Assembly (NCBI GenBank): GCA_046732015.1
Contig: JBKPMF010000111.1
Coordinates: forward strand, 1 to 10,862
DNA: 10,862 nt
Direction of reading: 5' to 3'
From: JAOUEA01 sp046732015
Lineage (GTDB): Bacteria > Actinomycetota > UBA4738 > HRBIN12
Within the stretch, counting starts at the first letter, position 1. Every line of letters starts with the position of its first letter. Positions 1-6,427 of the stretch are shown here, in pieces. The notes beneath the pieces were generated by a model. The model ran no database searches. It saw nothing but the letters and a program-made list of their open reading frames with translations, and was not told the origin of the DNA. The position numbers were made by a program, and so were the translations under genes.

Positions 1-608
1 GGGTGCTGCGCCGCCAGTCCGTGGAACTCGCCCCGGAGGCCGTACACGTTGTCCAGCGACGGCAGCGTGAAGTGCACACCGGCGGTGCGCAACGAGTAGG
101 CGTTGAGGACGACGAACAGCCCGGCGACGATCTGCCAGAACGTCGCCATCCGGAGGGGATGGCGAGGCACGAACCCGCGCAGGGGCTGACGCGTACCGAG
201 GCCCACGACGAGCGCGGAGCAGCCGCCGACCCACAGGGCCATCTCCAGCGCCTCTCCCGGCGGGAGCGCGGGGGCCCATTGCGGCACCACCAGGCTGGGC
301 ACGATCGCGATGATGAACAACACCCACACGATGAAGTGCGACGGGGCCGCGATCCGCCGCGGCATCATCAACGCGAGCCCGACCGCCAGCGCGACGGCCA
401 CACCGTAGCCGAGCGGGTCCGGCGTGCGGTAGCCGTATTGGAGATAGGTGAACACGGGCGCGATCTGGGTGACGTAGGCGTACTGCAGGATGCCCACATA
501 GCACAGCATCAGCACGACGATGGCGGGCGCCGAGGTGAGCAGGCCCCGACGCCCCGCCGTGACACCGTCGAGCACGACCGTGACGCTGTCCGGCGCGCGC
601 TGTGCCAT
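1..608 (-). CDS. Polytopic membrane protein, putative Wzy-like polysaccharide polymerase (3' end outside window)
   Basis: The minus strand is open from an ATG at 608 to the left edge with no stop, giving 202 residues of the N-terminal part. Hydrophobic segments fall near residues 24-47, 68-84, 91-110, 121-140 and 158-180, as in an integral inner-membrane protein. The visible part ends in a loop containing LPSLDNVYGLRGEF. A short YxLRxEF-like loop after several helices is reminiscent of oligosaccharide repeat-unit polymerases, and the setting in a polysaccharide locus supports this. It is not proof: O-antigen ligases and other polytopic proteins remain possible. A GGAGGA sits 18 bases before the ATG, which is too far to be an ideal ribosome binding site, and I see no better in-frame start nearby. 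The gene is divergent from the glycosyltransferase at 752. Being a membrane gene is well supported; the polymerase role is inference. Confidence 0.75.
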   Translation of the reverse strand, partial: MAQRAPDSVTVVLDGVTAGRRGLLTSAPAIVVLMLCYVGILQYAYVTQIAPVFTYLQYGYRTPDPLGYGVAVALAVGLALMMPRRIAAPSHFIVWVLFIIAIVPSLVVPQWAPALPPGEALEMALWVGGCSALVVGLGTRQPLRGFVPRHPLRMATFWQIVAGLFVVLNAYSLRTAGVHFTLPSLDNVYGLRGEFHGLAAQH

Positions 609-751
609 GCGCCGACCGTACTCACATCCTCCGCGACAGCGCGTGCGATCTGCGGGCCGACGGCAGCCCGAATCCGACGCCGGGAAGCCCGCGGTGGTTC
701 GATGTAGGTCACACCGGCCTGGTCGAACGCGGCAGACGGGAGCGGATATCA
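609..751. promoter_or_regulatory. Divergent intergenic region between membrane protein and glycosyltransferase
   Basis: These 143 bases separate two divergent gene starts and must carry the promoters for both unless transcription enters from elsewhere. A perfect 6-bp inverted repeat, GTTCGA (697-702) and TCGAAC (723-728) with a 20-base gap, could be an operator. I see no convincing -35/-10 pair on either strand. A GTG at 602 would extend the glycosyltransferase frame across this gap, but the extra residues look non-coding. Confidence 0.45.
738..742 (+). promoter_or_regulatory. Ribosome binding site fixing the glycosyltransferase start
   Basis: GGGAG lies nine bases before the GTG at 752. This favours 752 over the upstream in-frame GTG at 602, which overlaps the start of the divergent gene and would add about 50 arginine- and proline-rich residues without homologous character. 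Confidence 0.6.
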
Positions 752-1861
752 GTGGTGATCAGGGTGAGGCACCTGACGTCCGTGCACGAACTCGGCGACA
801 ACCGCATCTTCTACCGCGAATGCAAGGGCCTCGCCGACGCGGGCTACGACGTCGCGCTGATCGTCGGCCATCGGAGCGACGCGCCGGTCGCAGGCGTAGC
901 CGTGATCGGCGTCGGATCGGGCCGCAACCGGGTCGACCGCGCGACGCGGGTGGTCTGGAAGGTCTTCCGCGCCGCGCTACGGGAACGGGCACAGATCTAC
1001 CACCTGCACGATCCCGAGTTGCTGTGGGCGGGCCTGCTGCTGAAGCTCCTCGGCAGGCACGTCGTTTACGACGTGCACGAGGACGCGCCGAAGCAGATCA
1101 TGAACAAGTTCTGGATCCCCTGGTGGGCCAAGCGGATCCTGTCAGTGGGCACCCTCCTGATGGAACGGGCCGCGGCCGCCGTCTTCGACGGCATCGTGGC
1201 CGCGACGCCGTCCATCGCCGAGCGGTTCCCGGCACGCAAGACCGCAGTCGTGCAGAACTTCCCACGGCTGGCCGCGGCCCGGATCCGGGACAGCGCGCCC
1301 GAGTTCGACCGGCGACCACACGCGTTCGCCTACACCGGCCAACTGGCCGCCGTGCAGGGTCTACGCGAGATCGTGGCGACAGCGGCGCTCCTCCCGGACG
1401 ACCTGGGTGACGCGATCGTGGCAGGCTTCTTCGACGACGAGGCCCTCGAACGCGAGGTGCGGGCGTCGGCGGGTTGGCAGCGGATCCGCTTCCTCGGCCG
1501 CGTGACCCCGGACGAGGTGCTCGACACGATCCATTCCGCCCGCTGCGGCGTGGTGATCGACCATCCGATCAGCAACTACCTCGAGTCCTACTCGACCAAG
1601 ATGTTCGAGTACATGGCGTGCGGCGTGCCCGTCGTCTGCTCCGATTTCCCGTTCTGGCGACGGCTGGTCGACGAGGCCGAGTGCGGAATCACCGTCGACC
1701 CGATGGATCCGCAGGCCGTCGCGAAGGTCATCGAGTCGCTCTGCCGCGAACCCGGAGCGGCGCGGCGCCTCGGCGAGAACGGCCGTCGGGCGATCCTGGA
1801 GCGGTACAACTGGGAGAACGAGTTCGCGAAGCTGGAAAACCTCTACGGACGGATCGCATGA
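752..1861 (+). CDS. GT4-like glycosyltransferase (GT-B fold)
   Basis: A protein of 369 residues, starting at GTG 752 behind GGGAG, that should transfer a sugar from a nucleotide donor to a lipid-linked glycan intermediate at the cytoplasmic membrane face. The N-terminus reads HLTSVHELGDNRIFYRECKG, a pattern typical of polysaccharide-cluster GT4 enzymes in which an R-x-F-x-x-E element follows the first strand. Further landmarks are YHLHDPELL (about residue 88) and VVYDVHEDAP. The C-terminal donor-binding domain has STKMFEYMACGVPVV around residues 281-295, with the conserved glutamate at E286, followed by a CGITVDPMDP loop. Length is normal for the family. Its stop overlaps the next gene's start as ATGA, so it is the first gene of a translationally coupled trio with the PIG-L and WbqC genes. 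Donor and acceptor cannot be told from sequence. Confidence 0.92.
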   Translation: MVIRVRHLTSVHELGDNRIFYRECKGLADAGYDVALIVGHRSDAPVAGVAVIGVGSGRNRVDRATRVVWKVFRAALRERAQIYHLHDPELLWAGLLLKLLGRHVVYDVHEDAPKQIMNKFWIPWWAKRILSVGTLLMERAAAAVFDGIVAATPSIAERFPARKTAVVQNFPRLAAARIRDSAPEFDRRPHAFAYTGQLAAVQGLREIVATAALLPDDLGDAIVAGFFDDEALEREVRASAGWQRIRFLGRVTPDEVLDTIHSARCGVVIDHPISNYLESYSTKMFEYMACGVPVVCSDFPFWRRLVDEAECGITVDPMDPQAVAKVIESLCREPGAARRLGENGRRAILERYNWENEFAKLENLYGRIA

Positions 1862-2496
1862 TCACGCCACAGCGGGTCCTGGTGATGTCCCCGCACACCG
1901 ACGACGCAGAGCTCGGGTGCGGCGGAACCATGGTGCGGTGGATGGAGGAGGGCGCCGAGCTCTTCACCGCCGCGTTCTCGACCGCCGAGCTGTCCCTCCC
2001 ACCGGGCTCGAAGCCGTACCGGCTCAAGGACGAGTGCCACCACGCCCTCGACGAGCTGGGGGTACCGAAGGAAAACCGCTTCATCTATGACTTCCCGGTC
2101 CGCGAGCTCGGCTACCACCGCCAGGAAGTGCTCGAGGAGATGGTGAAGCTCGGCCGCGAGGTGCAACCCGAGGTCGTGCTCGTGCCGTCCGGAGCGGACC
2201 TGCACCAGGACCATGCGGTCGTCCACCAGGAGACCGTGCGCGCGTTCCGGTTCACCACGATGCTGGGCTACGAGCTGCCCTGGAACCACATCACGTTCTC
2301 CACCCAGGCGTTCGTGGTGCTGGACGAGCGGCACCTGCACCGCAAGTGGGCGGCGCTCACCAAGTACGAGAGCCAACTCGAGGTCGCCCGGCCATACTTC
2401 CGGTACGAGTTCATCGAGTCGATGGCCCGGGTGCGCGGGCTACAGGTGAGATCGGAGTTCGCAGAGGCCTACGAGGCCATCCGGGTCCGCCTGTGA
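1858..2496 (+). CDS. PIG-L/LmbE-family N-deacetylase
   Basis: A protein of 212 residues with the hallmarks of the PIG-L/LmbE zinc-dependent deacetylases, which remove N-acetyl groups from GlcNAc-containing substrates. The start ATG overlaps the glycosyltransferase stop (ATGA) and is preceded by GGACGGA. Near the N-terminus it has SPHTDDAELGCGG (residues 11-23), in which H13 and D16 are the expected metal ligands and D15 the catalytic base. The second metal motif is HQDH at residues 116-119. Length is close to the usual 220-250. There is no signal peptide, so it should act in the cytoplasm on a nucleotide sugar or a lipid-linked intermediate. Relatives include MshB-type enzymes of mycothiol synthesis. 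Placement inside a glycan operon makes a role in editing a surface-glycan amino sugar more likely, though the substrate is inferred. Confidence 0.92.
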   Translation: MITPQRVLVMSPHTDDAELGCGGTMVRWMEEGAELFTAAFSTAELSLPPGSKPYRLKDECHHALDELGVPKENRFIYDFPVRELGYHRQEVLEEMVKLGREVQPEVVLVPSGADLHQDHAVVHQETVRAFRFTTMLGYELPWNHITFSTQAFVVLDERHLHRKWAALTKYESQLEVARPYFRYEFIESMARVRGLQVRSEFAEAYEAIRVRL

Positions 2497-3221
2497 TCGT
2501 CTCGGCGCACCAGCCGAACTTCGCGCCGTGGCTCGGCTTCTTCGACAAGGCTCTGCACTCGGACGTCCTCGTCTTGCTCGACACCGTGCAGTTCATCAAG
2601 CGGGGCTACCAGAACCGCACCCGTGTCAAGGCATCCGACGGGATTCAGTGGCTCACCGTCCCGGTCATCAGCAAGGGCCGCTACGACCAGGCCACCCGGG
2701 ACGTGGAGATCGAGGAGACGGGCCGCTGGCGGTCGGTCCACCTGCGCACGCTCCGCAGCGTGCTGGGGAGAGCAGCTCACCGCGACGCGCTGTTCGACCT
2801 CGTCGAGCCGATCTACGAGCGCGACGACGTCCACAACTTGGCCGAGCTCAACGTCGCCATCATCAGCGCCGTCGCCGGGCGGCTGGGGATCGGCACGCAG
2901 ATCGTCATGGCCTCCGAACTGGACGCGTCGGGCAACTCGACCCGGCTGATGCTCAACCTGACGAAGGCGGTGGGCGGCGACGTCTACCTGTCTGGGCCCA
3001 GCGGTCGGCGATACCTGGAGCCGGAACTGTTCCCGGCCGCCGGGGTGACGCTGCGCTACCACGAGTTCACGCCGATCGAGTACCCGCAGCTGCACGGGCC
3101 GTTCGTGCCCGGCCTCAGCTGCTTCGATTACATCGCCAACTGCGGCTACGTCCCGTGGGACGCCGACCGAGCGCGGTCCGCCAGGCAGCGTCCCGTGGAT
3201 CACGGGCGTTGGGGTTCGTGA
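2493..3221 (+). CDS. WbqC-family protein
   Basis: A protein of 242 residues resembling the WbqC-like family (Pfam PF08889), found in O-antigen and exopolysaccharide clusters. Family landmarks are AHQPNFAPWLGFFDK near the N-terminus (residues 5-19), LLDTVQFIKRGYQNRTRVK (about 28-46), GIQWLTVPV shortly after, a central SGPSGRRYLEP, and FVPGLSCFDYIANCG near the end. The GTG start overlaps the PIG-L stop (GTGA), so translation is probably coupled; the long open frame upstream of 2493 only reads through the PIG-L gene. Precise biochemistry is not settled to my knowledge. Association with amino-sugar genes suggests modification, perhaps acylation or amino-acyl attachment, of a sugar amine. The immediately preceding deacetylase could supply the free amine. 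The last few residues are encoded inside an inverted repeat that spans the stop codon. Confidence 0.88.
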   Translation: MIVSAHQPNFAPWLGFFDKALHSDVLVLLDTVQFIKRGYQNRTRVKASDGIQWLTVPVISKGRYDQATRDVEIEETGRWRSVHLRTLRSVLGRAAHRDALFDLVEPIYERDDVHNLAELNVAIISAVAGRLGIGTQIVMASELDASGNSTRLMLNLTKAVGGDVYLSGPSGRRYLEPELFPAAGVTLRYHEFTPIEYPQLHGPFVPGLSCFDYIANCGYVPWDADRARSARQRPVDHGRWGS

Positions 3222-3225
3222 TCCA
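3196..3225 (+). terminator. Perfect 9-bp hairpin across the WbqC stop codon
   Basis: TGGATCACG (3196-3204) and CGTGATCCA (3217-3225) are exact reverse complements around a 12-base G/T-rich loop. The tga stop at 3219-3221 lies inside the right arm. No T-run follows, as is common for actinobacterial hairpin terminators. It sits at the end of the coupled trio, with a convergent gene ending 85 bases further on, which fits transcription termination. A weaker imperfect stem, GGGCG/CGCCC, follows at 3247-3274. Confidence 0.5.
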
Positions 3226-3306
3226 GATGGTTCCTCGCAAGGCGGAGGGCGCGTCCGTACCGATACGCACGCCCGGCCCAGCCCTGCCTGACTTCCTCAA
3301 CAGCTC

Positions 3307-4728
3307 CTAGCCGCAGCCGATGACGTCCTCGATCAGCGACGCGTACCAGCGCTTCTCACGACTGCTCCGAAGCACCGAGTCGTTGTGCCACAGGATGCCC
3401 AGGTCCCCACGGAACCGCCTGCAGGCCCGCGCGATCTCCAGTACCGCCGCGTGGGCTGCGTCGGGCGTCAGCCCGAGGTGCTCGAAGAGCGTGACGTCCA
3501 TCACCTGGAACGGCTGCTCCCGCAACGCGAGCGGCCTTCGAGCGCGGAGGTCGAACACCGGGTACTCGTGGCAGGTCCCGGTCCGGAACCCCACGGCCCG
3601 GCTGAAGCCCAACGTGCAGTCGTAGTCCAGACCGGCCTCCTCCCAATTGCGCCAGGTCACGGGGTTGGCCCATTCCAGGTAGTGCTGTCGCCCACCCCAA
3701 CGGCCCTGCTGCACACCCGCGTGTTCGGCGGCCTCGCGTAGTCGGTCGAACTCCTCCGCGGTGCGCCGAGCGTCGCGGAAGGTGCCGAACCCGGCGTGGA
3801 AGCCGACCTCGTGGCCGCGTCGATGGACCCGACCCATCAGCTCGCGGACCCAGGGATGGTCGACGAGGTCGAAGCGCCCGCCGCGCGGGTTGACGTCGTT
3901 GTTGGCGAGGAAGTAGAAGGCGCTGCGCAGGCCGTGGCGTTCGCTGACGTCCATGAGGAAGTCGAAGGTGTTGTGCGGGTCGCGGTCCAGGTAACCCCGT
4001 CGCAGGTCGCCGAGCGCACGCACCCTCCTGACCAGCAGCCCGACGTCCCGCCTCCGCACGACATCGCCCACGAGCTGACGCCCGAGCGCGGCCGGTCCCC
4101 GACCGAGGGTCGCGAGCGGGTCGTCCACGTCGTGGCTCAACAGCACACGAGGTCTCGGTTCGCTGCGCCGCAGCCGCGGCCACATCCGTTGCAGGGCGCC
4201 CCACAGCATCTCGACATACGCGTCGACCAGCGGGATTCCGAGGAAGCCCTCGCGGACTGCCAGCGCCGCGTCGGCCGGGTACCGCTCGTGGGAGTCGCGC
4301 TCGCCGGGAATCGCCTCTTCGTACCGGGTCAGCATGGCGAAGGCGCTGCCGAAGACGTCGACGTGCACGCGGACGCCGTCGGTGTCGGGCTCCACGAGCG
4401 GTCGGTCGTACGGGAGGGGCGTGCCGTACAGCACCGGAAGCCGCTCGGCCGCGCCGAGCACGCCCGCGCCCCCCTCCCCCACGGCGTGCCGGGGCAGCGG
4501 CGTTCGCGGAAGCCCGGAGGATGTCAGCCAGCTGTCGGCCGGGCGGTTGAACAGGACGTCCGGGAGGGTCACGACGCCGTCGTCGGAACCGTCGAGGCCC
4601 ATCCGGACCTCGACGCGCTCGTCGACCTCGAGGCGCCAGTCGAGACCCAGCCATTCGCCGAGCACGACACCGAGCACGTATCGGCGTTCGGCGAGGTAGT
4701 GCTCGGGGGCGCGCACCACCAGTGTCAT
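3307..4728 (-). CDS. NodB-like polysaccharide deacetylase with N-terminal accessory domain
   Basis: A protein of 473 residues. Residues 1 to about 190 form an N-terminal domain of the kind found in front of some bacterial polysaccharide deacetylases (similar to what is catalogued as DUF7033, from memory), containing MLTRYEEAIPGERDSHERYP. The C-terminal half is the deacetylase domain. Motif 1 is SHDVDD at 198-203, followed by TFDFLMDVSERHGLRSAFYF, and motif 2 lies around GHEVGFHAGF (H306, H311). The usual HxxxH of motif 2 reads HAGFG, so the second histidine is missing (G315). WHNDS near the C-terminus fits the last conserved motif. It has no obvious signal peptide. ATG 4728 is chosen because AGGG lies nine bases upstream; the frame stays open further but would enter the divergent gene. 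It stands alone on the minus strand between two plus-strand blocks and probably modifies the glycan made by this locus. Confidence 0.87.
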   Translation of the reverse strand: MTLVVRAPEHYLAERRYVLGVVLGEWLGLDWRLEVDERVEVRMGLDGSDDGVVTLPDVLFNRPADSWLTSSGLPRTPLPRHAVGEGGAGVLGAAERLPVLYGTPLPYDRPLVEPDTDGVRVHVDVFGSAFAMLTRYEEAIPGERDSHERYPADAALAVREGFLGIPLVDAYVEMLWGALQRMWPRLRRSEPRPRVLLSHDVDDPLATLGRGPAALGRQLVGDVVRRRDVGLLVRRVRALGDLRRGYLDRDPHNTFDFLMDVSERHGLRSAFYFLANNDVNPRGGRFDLVDHPWVRELMGRVHRRGHEVGFHAGFGTFRDARRTAEEFDRLREAAEHAGVQQGRWGGRQHYLEWANPVTWRNWEEAGLDYDCTLGFSRAVGFRTGTCHEYPVFDLRARRPLALREQPFQVMDVTLFEHLGLTPDAAHAAVLEIARACRRFRGDLGILWHNDSVLRSSREKRWYASLIEDVIGCG

Positions 4729-4831
4729 CCCGGCCCACCCTAGCGACGGGACTCTGGTATTACTTGGCTGACGTATCGGACCACGCACACGTGGCCCGCG
4801 TGCCGCGATACGACCTTCTTCGGGGTGACGT
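4729..4831. promoter_or_regulatory. Divergent promoter region with inverted repeats
   Basis: These 103 bases separate the start of the minus-strand deacetylase from the start of the Wzz/kinase-like gene, so both promoters are expected here. The region is locally more AT-rich around 4757-4777 than its surroundings. It holds an exact 7-bp inverted repeat, CGTATCG (4772-4778) and CGATACG (4806-4812), and inside it a small palindrome CCACG-CACA-CGTGG (4781-4794). Either could bind a regulator or form a leader hairpin. I do not see a clear sigma-70-like -35/-10 pair. Confidence 0.5.
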
Positions 4832-6427
4832 GTGACGCCGCGTGAGTACATCGACATCGTGCGAGAGCGGTGGCGGGCGATACTCGTCGGACTCCTCGTG
4901 GGGCTGCTCGCCGCTGGTGCCGTCATCTTACTGGCACCAGCGCAATACGCGGCGTCGACTACGCTGATCGTCACCGCGCAGCCCGTCGTGCCCGGCGCCT
5001 CCGACACAGGCGACATCTCCGCGCAACGCCTCGGCACCTACACCGAGTTGATGACGAGCAAGCGGCTCGCCGCAGGCGTGGTCGCACGGCTCCGCCTGCC
5101 GTTGACGCCCGATGAGCTCGCCCGGCAGATCCGCGTCACCAACAACCCGGACTCGTTGCTGCTGACCGCCACCGTCACCGATGGTTCCGCCGAACAGGCC
5201 GTAGACATCGCCAACGCCGTGGCCGAGGAGTTCGTCCGGGACGTGGCGCAGATCGAGCAACCGGCAGACCCGTCGCGTCCTCCCCTGGTCACCGCCAAGG
5301 TTTTCGAGCCGGCCCAAATCCCTGCCGAGCAGGTCGCTCCCCAGCCGCTCGCCTACCTGGCCATCGGGGCGGCGGCCGGTTTGCTGCTCGGGTTCGTCGC
5401 CGCCCTCCTGCTCCACGCGCTGGACTCCCGGATCAGGAGCCGCCGCCAGCTCGAAAGCATCCTCGATGCGCCCGTCCTCGGCACGATCGCACGGGATCCC
5501 AAGATCGCAACGAACCCGTTGGTGATGCCGGGCAGGCCGCTCGCGGAGGCGTTCCGCCAGCTGCGGACGAACGTGCAGTTCGTCGACGTCCAGCGTGAGC
5601 ACAAAGTGATCCTGGTGACGAGCGCCGAGGCGGGTGCAGGGCGCAGCACGACCGTCTGCAACCTCGGACTCGCCATGGCTGAAGCGGGCGTCAAAGTCCT
5701 GATCGTCGACGCGGACCTGCGGGGCCCGACGATCGCGCGCATTCTCCAGATCGACGGCAGTACCGGCCTCAGCGACGTGGTCACCGACCGGCTTCCCCTG
5801 GAGCGGGCCCGCCAGTCGACCGGCCCCGACCTCGATGTGCTTCCCTCCGGCGCGCTACCGCCGAATCCCAGTGAGCTGCTGGGCTCGAAGCGCATGACGG
5901 ACCTGGTGCAGCAGCTTCGGGCGGCCTACGACGTCGTCCTCATCGACAGCGCACCTCTGCTACCGGTCGCCGACGCCGCCGTGCTTGCGCCCCAGGCGGA
6001 CGGCGTCCTCGTCGTCGTCAAGGACAAGACCGTCGGGCAGCACCTGCAGGCGGCGAAGGAAGTGCTGGACACCGTGTCGGCCCGGGTTCTGGGCGCGGTC
6101 ATGACCATGGTCACCGGGTCGGGAAGCGGGTCCCGGGACCTCGTCACGCCATGGAACGGCTCCCGGCTGGACGAGGTGTCCGTGCGCATCCTGGGCGCCG
6201 TAACGGCGACCGTGCAGCAGGCCGGGCGGCAGACCCGCGCCCGCCTCGGCCCGCGAAACAACGCGGGATCGAGCCCACCGGTACCCGTCGACGAGGAGGC
6301 GCCGCACCGGAACGGGGCGCAGCCGACCGGCACCACACCGACCGGCACCACACCGACCGGCGCCGAGCACGACATTCATCCCAGCCCCCGTCCCGGGCAG
6401 GCGCGCCAGGCCGACGGGCGGGTCTGA
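4832..6427 (+). CDS. Wzz/BY-kinase-like polysaccharide co-polymerase with altered P-loop
   Basis: A protein of 531 residues with the fused actinobacterial layout. It has a Wzz-type N-terminus (TPREYIDIVRERW, then a transmembrane helix at about 16-35), an extracytoplasmic region, a second helix at about 171-195, then a cytoplasmic MinD-like ATPase domain. It would set chain length or drive export. GTG 4832 is the first possible start, because an in-frame tga lies just upstream; GGGG sits six bases before it. Walker A' is VDADLRGP (D293, D295, R297) and Walker B is VVLIDSAPLL (D372). The P-loop reads SAEAGAGRSTT at 264-274, so the normal GxGK lysine is arginine (R271). No tyrosine occurs after Y366, so the usual C-terminal phospho-tyrosine cluster is absent. 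The tail contains a diverged repeat (411-427 versus 445-461) and PTGTT repeats. Its stop overlaps the next gene (TGATG). Kinase activity is doubtful. Confidence 0.9.
   Translation: MTPREYIDIVRERWRAILVGLLVGLLAAGAVILLAPAQYAASTTLIVTAQPVVPGASDTGDISAQRLGTYTELMTSKRLAAGVVARLRLPLTPDELARQIRVTNNPDSLLLTATVTDGSAEQAVDIANAVAEEFVRDVAQIEQPADPSRPPLVTAKVFEPAQIPAEQVAPQPLAYLAIGAAAGLLLGFVAALLLHALDSRIRSRRQLESILDAPVLGTIARDPKIATNPLVMPGRPLAEAFRQLRTNVQFVDVQREHKVILVTSAEAGAGRSTTVCNLGLAMAEAGVKVLIVDADLRGPTIARILQIDGSTGLSDVVTDRLPLERARQSTGPDLDVLPSGALPPNPSELLGSKRMTDLVQQLRAAYDVVLIDSAPLLPVADAAVLAPQADGVLVVVKDKTVGQHLQAAKEVLDTVSARVLGAVMTMVTGSGSGSRDLVTPWNGSRLDEVSVRILGAVTATVQQAGRQTRARLGPRNNAGSSPPVPVDEEAPHRNGAQPTGTTPTGTTPTGAEHDIHPSPRPGQARQADGRV
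6062..6214 (+). repeat. Diverged 102-bp-period direct repeat inside the kinase-like gene
   Basis: Residues 411-427 and 445-461 share the pattern LDxVSxRxLGAVxxxV, with ten identities in seventeen positions and an offset of exactly 34 residues (102 bases). Later positions in the two units also agree at scattered G, R, P and N residues. This looks like an old in-frame duplication of the last strand region of the ATPase domain, extending the C-terminus. Confidence 0.5.
6323..6364 (+). repeat. 15-bp minisatellite encoding PTGTT repeats
   Basis: The unit CCGACCGGCACCACA occurs twice exactly (6323-6337, 6338-6352), followed by a partial third copy from 6353 that diverges after nine bases. It is in frame and encodes PTGTT-PTGTT-PTG in the disordered C-terminal tail of the kinase-like protein. 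Being a multiple of three, it could expand or contract without breaking the frame. Confidence 0.85.

Noticed and set aside
602..751. N-terminal extension of the glycosyltransferase from GTG 602
   Set aside because: It would overlap the divergent membrane gene's start, has no ribosome binding site evidence, and adds residues unlike the family; GTG 752 with GGGAG fits better.
2469..3203. Minus-strand open frame of 244 codons opposite the WbqC gene
   Set aside because: It is a shadow of a gene with strong family motifs, and there is no start context or motif of its own.
3356..4743. Long frames overlapping the NodB-like deacetylase (460 codons on the minus strand, 315 on the plus strand)
   Set aside because: Their translations are dominated by Arg/Pro/Gly/Ala or Val/Glu/His without domains, while the third frame encodes the recognisable deacetylase.
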